Of a DNA stretch of 11,482 bases, positions 6,209 through 11,482 are shown in pieces. Position 1 is the first letter of the stretch; each line of letters starts with the position of its first letter. This DNA is from Mesotoga sp. (GTDB lineage Bacteria; Thermotogota; Thermotogae; Petrotogales; Kosmotogaceae): positions 1 through 11,482 of the forward strand of contig WOZY01000116.1 of NCBI GenBank assembly GCA_011620045.1. Reading direction: 5' to 3'. The position numbers were made by a program, and so were the translations under genes. The notes under the pieces are model-generated. The model had not been told where the DNA came from. It ran no database searches and saw only the letters and a list, made by a program, of their open reading frames with translations.

Positions 6209-7033
6209 GTGAAGAGTTTTGGCATTGTGGTTATCTTAATCATGTTAGTTGGAACGACACTCGGTTCTACACTAGTTATTAAGGGCTCCAACACTGTGTA
6301 TCCTATCGCCCAATTATGGGCCGAAGCTTACAAAGAAATCAATCCAGATGTGGAAATATCGATTGAGGGTGCGGGGTCTTCAACCGGTATCAAAGCCCTG
6401 TTCAACGGACAGACGGACATCGCAAATTCTAGTAGATGGATCAAGAGTTCGGAGATCGAGCAGATGAATCAAGATGGTAAGTACTTCATCCCCTTCATTG
6501 TTGCTTACGATGGGATCGCAATTGTTGTCAACAAGTCTCTTGAGATTGAAAACATAACTGTTCAACAGCTTTACGATATTTACTCGGGAAAGGCGACCAC
6601 ATGGAATCAAATCGATTCTTCGCTGCCGAAAGTGCGAATAGTACCCCTGTCCAGGGACAATGCATCGGGAACATTCGAGTACTTCGTTGAGCACGTAATG
6701 AAGGGCGAAAAGTTAGCGCCGCAGGTTCAGCAGCTTGCATCGACGAGGGCCGAAGTTGAACAGGTCATGCAAAATCGTTACGCCATTGGTTATATCGGAA
6801 TGGGATACATTACCGAAGACGTGAAAGCTCTTACAGTAGAGAATATTGAACCAACCGTGGCTAACGTAAACGCCGGCGCATACCCAATATCAAGGCCTCT
6901 ATTCATGTTTGTCGACGCAACCGATGGGTTTCCTACAGGTATCATAGGTGACTTTCTGAGATTTGTCCTCTCGCCGGAAGGACAGTCAGCGGTTCTCAGT
7001 GTGGGTTATGTAAACGCTTACGGTTTGAAGTAG
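6209..7033 (+). CDS. pstS: Phosphate ABC transporter substrate-binding protein PstS
   Basis: Binds inorganic phosphate outside the membrane and delivers it to PstCA. The 274-residue protein begins with a signal peptide (MKSFGIVVILIMLVGTTLG) without an obvious lipobox cysteine, so it may be a free periplasmic protein rather than a lipoprotein. Family motifs are KGSNTVYPIAQ near the mature N-terminus, GAGSSTGIKAL, TDIANSSR and SRDNASGTFEYF, which together form the phosphate-binding pocket (serines, threonines, an arginine and an aspartate). I chose GTG 6209 because AGGAGG (6196-6201) is 7 bases upstream and the signal peptide follows at once; a GTG at 6167 in the same frame would add 14 residues lying over the promoter. 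First gene of the pst operon; pstC follows after 16 bases. Confidence 0.95.
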   Translation: MKSFGIVVILIMLVGTTLGSTLVIKGSNTVYPIAQLWAEAYKEINPDVEISIEGAGSSTGIKALFNGQTDIANSSRWIKSSEIEQMNQDGKYFIPFIVAYDGIAIVVNKSLEIENITVQQLYDIYSGKATTWNQIDSSLPKVRIVPLSRDNASGTFEYFVEHVMKGEKLAPQVQQLASTRAEVEQVMQNRYAIGYIGMGYITEDVKALTVENIEPTVANVNAGAYPISRPLFMFVDATDGFPTGIIGDFLRFVLSPEGQSAVLSVGYVNAYGLK

Positions 7034-7049
7034 GAACGGACGAAGCGAG

Positions 7050-7925
7050 TTGAGTAGGAAGAGAATTGACCTTTTCTCAAGAGTGCTAGTAACGGTTGCT
7101 GCCCTACTAACAATGGTTATTCTGTTCGGAATATTCTTCTTTCTAATATCCGACGGAGTCAAAGTCTTTGGAAAGATATCATTGAAAGATTTCTTCCTCA
7201 GTACTCGCTGGTACCCAACATATGAGGATGCCGAGTTTGGCATCCTCGCTCTCCTATCAGGGACACTTGCAGTCACAGGGCTTACCTTGCTTATCTCTAT
7301 TCCGTTGGGGTTCATATCTGCAATTTTCCTTGCAGAGTTCAGTAGCAGGAAGACTCACGATTTCCTGAAGTACGTTTTTGAACTTACGGCAGGAATACCT
7401 TCGGTAGTACTGGGAAGTTTCGGTCTGAAGTATATATCCAGATGGTTGATGGAACTATTCCCGATGAAAGTGTGGACCGGACTGAATATTCTGAATGCCT
7501 CTTTGATGCTTTCTGTGCTTGCAATGCCTTATTTTGTCACTCTGATAGAAGATGCGTTGAAAGCCGTCCCGGTAGATCAGAAAGAAGCCTCACTTGCACT
7601 CGGCGCCAATATGACCTCAACTCTTTTCAGGGTGCTCATTCCCCAGGCCAGAAGTGGAATTCTCAACGCAATCATTCTTGGAACGAATAGAATAGTTGGA
7701 GAGACCATGGTGGTTTTGATGATTGCAGGGGGCGCAACTATGATTCCACAATCAATCTTCGATCCGGTAAGACCACTAACAGCTGCAATAGCAGGTGAAA
7801 TGGGAGAAGTGGAGCTGGCAAGTACTCATTACTTTGCTCTCTTCATGATAGGAGTAGTCCTTCTGATGATATCTCTTATCTTCACAGTTACGGCAATGCG
7901 CTTAAAGAGAGGAATGAGAAGATGA
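7050..7925 (+). CDS. pstC: Phosphate ABC transporter permease PstC
   Basis: One of the two membrane subunits of the high-affinity phosphate importer. The 291-residue protein has about six membrane segments, the first at about 12-33. A soluble loop with WYPTYEDAEFGILALLSGT typical of PstC follows. The inner-membrane permease EAA loop lies at about 179-201 (KEASLALGANMTSTLFRVLIP); it docks on PstB. The start is a TTG (7050) with only a weak upstream AGGA/GCGAG signal, so translation is probably partly coupled to pstS. Its stop overlaps the pstA start (ATGA). PstC is favoured over PstA by gene order and the WYPT loop. Confidence 0.93.
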   Translation: MSRKRIDLFSRVLVTVAALLTMVILFGIFFFLISDGVKVFGKISLKDFFLSTRWYPTYEDAEFGILALLSGTLAVTGLTLLISIPLGFISAIFLAEFSSRKTHDFLKYVFELTAGIPSVVLGSFGLKYISRWLMELFPMKVWTGLNILNASLMLSVLAMPYFVTLIEDALKAVPVDQKEASLALGANMTSTLFRVLIPQARSGILNAIILGTNRIVGETMVVLMIAGGATMIPQSIFDPVRPLTAAIAGEMGEVELASTHYFALFMIGVVLLMISLIFTVTAMRLKRGMRR

Positions 7926-8758
7926 TAACAGATAGAATTGTGAAGATAGTTTTCGGAATCATATCTTATCTTTTGGTGACCATAATTCTCTTAATCGTAG
8001 GGTTCCTGATACTGTCGGGTCTAGATGATATAAACCTGGAGTTTCTGACTTCATTTCCAAGAAACTCAATGACTGAGGGTGGAATATGGCCTGCAATATT
8101 GGGGACTGCCTATTTCCTGTCGATAGCTCTTCTTTTCTCCGTACCCGTTGGGATTCTCGCAGCAGTATACCTTAGTGAATATAGTAAAGAGAATCGTCTG
8201 CAGCGTCTCGTGCTTACAGCAAACAATATTCTTGCGGGAATACCTTCAGTCGTCTTTGGTATGTTCGGTTTATCACTTTTCTCAATCACATTTGGATTCG
8301 GAACTTCAATCATTGCAGGAGGCCTGACACTCGGAATTATGTCCCTTCCGTATGTAATCTCCAATACTCATGAGAGTCTTGTAGCAGTTCCGAAATCATA
8401 TAGAGAAGCATCGATGGCCTTGGGTGCCAACAAAGCTGAAACAACCTTCATGATTGTTATCCCGGCATCCTCTTCTAGAATACTTACTGGAGTAATCATA
8501 GCAATTGGAAGAATAATTGGTGAGACCGCACCGTTGCTTTTCACAGGAGCTGCATTCTATATAACCAGAAATCCTTCTGGCCCTTTTGAACCGGCAATGG
8601 CTCTTCCCACACATATTTTCGTGCTATCCGCGATATATCCTGACAACGTAACTCCACAGTTGGAGGGAAGCATTTCAGTTCTCTTGATCATCGTGGTGGC
8701 ACTGTTCATGTCGGTTGCAATCAGAAGAAGAAGGGAATCCAGGAAGATGGAGGGATGA
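7922..8758 (+). CDS. pstA: Phosphate ABC transporter permease PstA
   Basis: Second permease subunit, pairing with PstC to form the phosphate channel. It has 278 residues and about six membrane segments, the first at about 10-32. The PstA-like segment [19 protein letters not shown] lies at 41-59. [17 protein letters not shown] follows at 101-117, and the EAA loop [21 protein letters not shown] lies at 161-181. The C-terminal tail is strongly basic (IRRRRESRK), as expected on the cytoplasmic side. ATG 7922 overlaps the pstC stop by 4 bases, and pstB starts 1 base after this stop, so the permease and ATPase genes are translationally linked. Confidence 0.94.
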   Translation: MITDRIVKIVFGIISYLLVTIILLIVGFLILSGLDDINLEFLTSFPRNSMTEGGIWPAILGTAYFLSIALLFSVPVGILAAVYLSEYSKENRLQRLVLTANNILAGIPSVVFGMFGLSLFSITFGFGTSIIAGGLTLGIMSLPYVISNTHESLVAVPKSYREASMALGANKAETTFMIVIPASSSRILTGVIIAIGRIIGETAPLLFTGAAFYITRNPSGPFEPAMALPTHIFVLSAIYPDNVTPQLEGSISVLLIIVVALFMSVAIRRRRESRKMEG

Positions 8759-8759
8759 G

Positions 8760-9512
8760 ATGATTGAACCAATATTCAAGATAGAAAAGCTAAATGTCTT
8801 CTATGGCGAGAAGCATGCTCTTAAAGAAGTTACCTGTGATATACCTCAAAGAAAGGTAACTGCAGTGGTAGGTCCATCAGGCTGTGGAAAATCGACCTTT
8901 CTGCGAGTTCTAAACCGAATGAATGACTTAATTCCTTCATACAGGCATACCGGTTCTGTCAAGCTCTTAGGCGATGAGATTCTCGATATGGATCCTGTAT
9001 TGCTCAGGAAGCATATCGGGATGGTATTTCAGAAGCCAAACCCTTTTCCAAAGACAATACAGGAAAATGTCACTTACGGGCCGAAAATTCATGGTATAAA
9101 GAACCGCCAAGCTCTGCGTGAAATAACCGAGAAATCACTAAGACAAGCTGCTCTATGGGACGAAGTTAAAGATGAACTGAAGAAGAATGCAACAAATCTG
9201 TCGGGAGGTCAGCAGCAAAGACTTTGCATAGCAAGGGCTCTTTCTGTAGAACCCGACGTCCTCTTGTTGGACGAGCCGACGAGTGCTCTTGACCCTATTG
9301 CTACTCAGAAAATAGAAACGTTAATAGAAGAACTCTCTGAGAAGTATACTATTGTTATAGTAACCCACAATTTGCAGCAGGCGCTGAGGATCTCGGATTA
9401 TGTTATGTTCTTTTATGTTGGAGAGTTAGTAGAGTTTGATACGACGGAAAAGATTACCTCAAATCCCAAGGATCAAAGGACAAGCGACTATCTGAGAGGA
9501 ATCTTTAGTTGA
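8760..9512 (+). CDS. pstB: Phosphate ABC transporter ATP-binding protein PstB
   Basis: ATPase that powers phosphate uptake through PstCA, on the cytoplasmic face. The 250 residues match the usual PstB length. Walker A GPSGCGKS is at 38-45, the Q-loop [12 protein letters not shown] at 89-100 (a PstB hallmark), the ABC signature LSGGQQQR at 147-154, Walker B with D-loop [11 protein letters not shown] at 168-178, and the switch histidine H203 in VTHN. All catalytic residues are present. I chose ATG 8760 because GGAGGG (8749-8754) is 5 bases upstream and the product starts at the normal family position; an upstream ATG at 8715 would lie inside pstA. Confidence 0.97.
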   Translation: MIEPIFKIEKLNVFYGEKHALKEVTCDIPQRKVTAVVGPSGCGKSTFLRVLNRMNDLIPSYRHTGSVKLLGDEILDMDPVLLRKHIGMVFQKPNPFPKTIQENVTYGPKIHGIKNRQALREITEKSLRQAALWDEVKDELKKNATNLSGGQQQRLCIARALSVEPDVLLLDEPTSALDPIATQKIETLIEELSEKYTIVIVTHNLQQALRISDYVMFFYVGELVEFDTTEKITSNPKDQRTSDYLRGIFS

Positions 9513-9527
9513 CGGGAGTTGGTTCTG

Positions 9528-10205
9528 ATGACACCAGAGAGACAAAGACATCTTGAAGCGGGATTCAACAGGCTCAAATCAATGCTTTCAGACATGATGG
9601 AGAACGTAAGATCTAGTATTCAGAGAGCCATCGATGCGCTGGATAGACTTGATGGCGACCTTGCAAGAACTGTCATCGAAAACGATGAAGTTATTGACGA
9701 CTTGCAGAGAAAAATGGATACGGAAATCTGCAATTATATTGGCCGATTTCAGCCTCTGGCAGAAGACCTCAGGTATGTTCTGACAATGATGAAGTTGGCT
9801 ACTGATCTCGAAAGAATCGGCGATCTTGCTGTAAACATCGCTGAAGTCGCAGTTAGATACGAGAACCAGACTCTGGTCAAGCCCCTCATACACATAAAGA
9901 AGATGACTGCCGTGGTAGAAAAGATGTTGGAAGAGGTAATTGAAGCTTATTACAACAAGGATACGGAAGCCGCCAAGAGAGTGTGGAATGAAGACAGTAA
10001 GGTTGACGAATATTATCTGTACATCAAGAGGGAAGTGAGAGACAAGTTGATAAGCATGTCTGACTCCGGCGCAATTAGTCAGCTTCTTGACCTGCTGCTA
10101 GTATCAAGGTTTCTGGAAAGAGCCGGCGACCATGCAACGAATATTGCTGAAGAGATCTACTACATAGAAAAGGGTGAGAGTCTTAAGGAGGAAATGCGAC
10201 GTTGA
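9528..10205 (+). CDS. phoU: Phosphate signalling protein PhoU
   Basis: Cytoplasmic helical protein that links the state of the Pst transporter to the PhoR kinase and restrains the Pho response when phosphate is plentiful. It has two PhoU repeats of about 110 residues each. Each carries the metal-cluster motif: DLERIGDLAVNIAE in the first and FLERAGDHATNIAEEI in the second, both intact. I chose ATG 9528, giving 225 residues: GGGAG (9514-9518) is 9 bases upstream of it, whereas it touches the TTG at 9519. It begins 15 bases after pstB. The stop overlaps the response regulator start (TTGA). Confidence 0.95.
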   Translation: MTPERQRHLEAGFNRLKSMLSDMMENVRSSIQRAIDALDRLDGDLARTVIENDEVIDDLQRKMDTEICNYIGRFQPLAEDLRYVLTMMKLATDLERIGDLAVNIAEVAVRYENQTLVKPLIHIKKMTAVVEKMLEEVIEAYYNKDTEAAKRVWNEDSKVDEYYLYIKREVRDKLISMSDSGAISQLLDLLLVSRFLERAGDHATNIAEEIYYIEKGESLKEEMRR

Positions 10206-10876
10206 AGGTATTGATTGTTGATGACGATCTCGATATTCTGAATATTGTCAGGACGGCTTGCGAGAGCGAAAGCATGGAGACTTCAGTCGCTGCAAGTGCA
10301 GAAGAGCTTTGGACAGCCCTTCGCGCGGGAAAACCAGACGTCATACTTCTCGACATTATGCTGCCAGACGCAAATGGTCTTGACCTGGTCAAAAAAATCC
10401 GGATGAAGTATTCCCGAATTCCTATAATATTCTTGACCGCAAGAAAATCCGACCTCGACATGATTCTCGGACTTGAGCTTGGCGCAGATGATTATGTCAC
10501 CAAACCTTTTAACCCAAGAGCTTTGGTAGCAAGAATTAAAGCCGTAATGAGGAGAAGCGAGATATCTGGCACTCTTGAAGAAATGTTGACAATAGGCGAT
10601 GCGATAGTGAATCTAAAATCATATACAGTAACCAGAAATGGAAAGTCAGAAGAGCTAACGAGGCGAGAATTTGAATTGCTGAAGTTACTTGCAGAAAACC
10701 CCGGGAGAGTCTTCACTAGAGAAGAGTTGCTTGACAAAGTATGGGGAATTGATTTCTTTGGAGACTTCAGAACGGTGGATGTTCATATAAGCAAATTGAG
10801 GGAAAAGGTTGGAGAAGGTTTTATTAAAACAGTGAGAGGCGTTGGCTATAAGTTTGTTCTTGGAGAACAGAAGTGA
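10202..10876 (+). CDS. phoB: PhoB/PhoP-type response regulator, OmpR family
   Basis: DNA-binding response regulator, most likely controlling the Pho regulon. The 224 residues form a receiver domain (1-120) and an OmpR-type winged helix (130-220). Receiver residues are intact: acidic D7-D9, phospho-acceptor D51 (LLDIMLPD), T79 and K101 (VTKPF). The winged-helix domain shows LTRREFELLKLLAENPGRVFTR, the recognition-helix segment RTVDVHISKLREKV, and the wing RGVGYKF. The start is TTG 10202: AAGGAGG (10185-10191) is 10 bases upstream, and the TTGA overlap with phoU suggests coupled translation. Placement after phoU and before a kinase gene supports a Pho role. The symbol follows function, as phoB and phoP are equivalent names across phyla. 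Confidence 0.92.
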   Translation: MKVLIVDDDLDILNIVRTACESESMETSVAASAEELWTALRAGKPDVILLDIMLPDANGLDLVKKIRMKYSRIPIIFLTARKSDLDMILGLELGADDYVTKPFNPRALVARIKAVMRRSEISGTLEEMLTIGDAIVNLKSYTVTRNGKSEELTRREFELLKLLAENPGRVFTREELLDKVWGIDFFGDFRTVDVHISKLREKVGEGFIKTVRGVGYKFVLGEQK

Positions 10877-11482
10877 ACAAATTGTTGCTCGATGAGCTCA
10901 GCGAGGGGATTATGATAGTCGATGAGGGCCTTGTGGTATCATATGCGAATTCATCTGCAAAAAAGATGCTGGGCGAAATTGAAGGACTGGCTCTCCCAGA
11001 CGCTCTTCATGTTCAAGGTATTTCGAAGATCGTCGACAGTCTGATCTCAGGACTTCATCATACTACCGATACTGTTTTCGTAAGAGATGAGATCACTCAT
11101 TACTTAAGAATAAAGGTCTCTCCACCATACATTATTGCCAGAAACATCACAAGCGAGAAGCTGTTCGAGAGTGCCAAGATGGATTTCGTCAATTCAATCG
11201 TTCATGAATTCTCAACACCGCTAGCAGTCATAAACGGCTATGTGCAGCTACTTATGGACAAGAACAGGGAACTGCCCTCCGATGTCTCTGAGACAATCGA
11301 TAGAATATCCAGATCAACAGGAAGACTTTCAAGACTCGTAGAAGAGCTTGGTATACTATCTAACCTCGAACTGCAGAACTACAGAGTAAAAGTCGAAACA
11401 GTGAATCTAAAAGAACTTGTAGATGAAGCCATAGGCGACCTTCAAGCCAAATGGAATCGGAAGAGACTCGAGATCATCACAT
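10873..11482 (+). CDS. phoR: PhoR-like sensor histidine kinase without membrane helices (3' end missing)
   Basis: Partner kinase of the adjacent response regulator; 203 codons are visible before the right edge. The start is GTG 10873, overlapping the regulator's TGA by 4 bases (GTGA), with GGAG 7 bases upstream. The N-terminus is at once PAS-like (GIMIVDEGLVVSYANSSAKKML, about 12-33), ending near residue 95. A HisKA dimerisation domain follows with FVNSIVHEFSTPLAVINGYV and phospho-acceptor H111. The motif reads HEFSTP where most relatives have HELRTP. No hydrophobic segment precedes the PAS domain, so this kinase should be cytoplasmic, unlike usual PhoR, which has N-terminal membrane helices. 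The ATP-binding domain lies outside the window. Phosphate sensing is inferred from context. Confidence 0.88.
   Translation, partial: MNKLLLDELSEGIMIVDEGLVVSYANSSAKKMLGEIEGLALPDALHVQGISKIVDSLISGLHHTTDTVFVRDEITHYLRIKVSPPYIIARNITSEKLFESAKMDFVNSIVHEFSTPLAVINGYVQLLMDKNRELPSDVSETIDRISRSTGRLSRLVEELGILSNLELQNYRVKVETVNLKELVDEAIGDLQAKWNRKRLEIIT

Noticed and set aside
8715..8759. Upstream ATG extending PstB by 15 residues
   Set aside because: It lies within the pstA coding region without a ribosome binding site, and the extension ([10 protein letters not shown]...) does not match PstB N-termini; ATG 8760 has a strong GGAGGG site.

Overview
The window looks like a chromosome segment of a member of the Thermotogae, most likely a mesophilic or moderately thermophilic relative of Mesotoga or Kosmotoga. 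This is inferred from the protein style, strong AGGAGG ribosome binding sites, frequent GTG/TTG starts, moderate GC and tight gene packing. I could not run a search, so the genus is a guess. No tRNA, rRNA, CRISPR array, insertion sequence or prophage gene is visible.

Region 1 (2-3634, + strand) is the end of a surface-polysaccharide or glycan operon. It holds a FlaA1/CapD/PglF-type nucleotide-sugar 4,6-dehydratase cut by the left window edge, a small four-helix membrane protein that resembles the mostly eukaryotic Mpv17/PMP22 family, a DegT/DnrJ/EryC1 PLP aminotransferase, and a WecA/MraY-type polyprenyl-phosphate sugar-1-phosphate transferase. Neighbouring genes overlap by 1-4 bases. Dehydratase plus aminotransferase would make a UDP-4-amino-4,6-dideoxy sugar, and the transferase could load a sugar onto the lipid carrier.

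Region 2 (3627-4700, - strand) is a CorA-type magnesium/divalent cation channel gene, convergent with region 1 and overlapping it by 8 bp. Its roughly 125-nt leader, behind a clear extended -10 promoter, holds a 12-codon ORF (MELYSSESEPPL) with an excellent ribosome binding site. After it come a C-rich, G-poor stretch and an anti-Shine-Dalgarno element that could pair with either the leader's or corA's ribosome binding site. The layout resembles the mgtL/corL leader-peptide attenuators of enterobacterial Mg2+ transporters and is the most interesting candidate for an undescribed regulatory system here.

Region 3 (4829-11482, + strand) is a phosphate-acquisition island. It starts with a secreted purple-acid-phosphatase-like metallophosphoesterase that has its own promoter. 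A 262-bp gap follows, carrying a perfect 14-bp inverted repeat and, just before pstS, repeats spaced 11 bp apart in the position expected for a Pho box. Then comes a compact operon: pstS-pstC-pstA-pstB-phoU, a PhoB/PhoP-type response regulator, and a PhoR-like histidine kinase cut by the right edge. The phosphatase would free phosphate outside the membrane, PstS would capture it, PstCAB would import it, and PhoU with the two-component pair would sense transport state and set expression. The kinase begins directly with a PAS-like domain and has no membrane segment, so it probably depends on PstSCAB/PhoU for its input.
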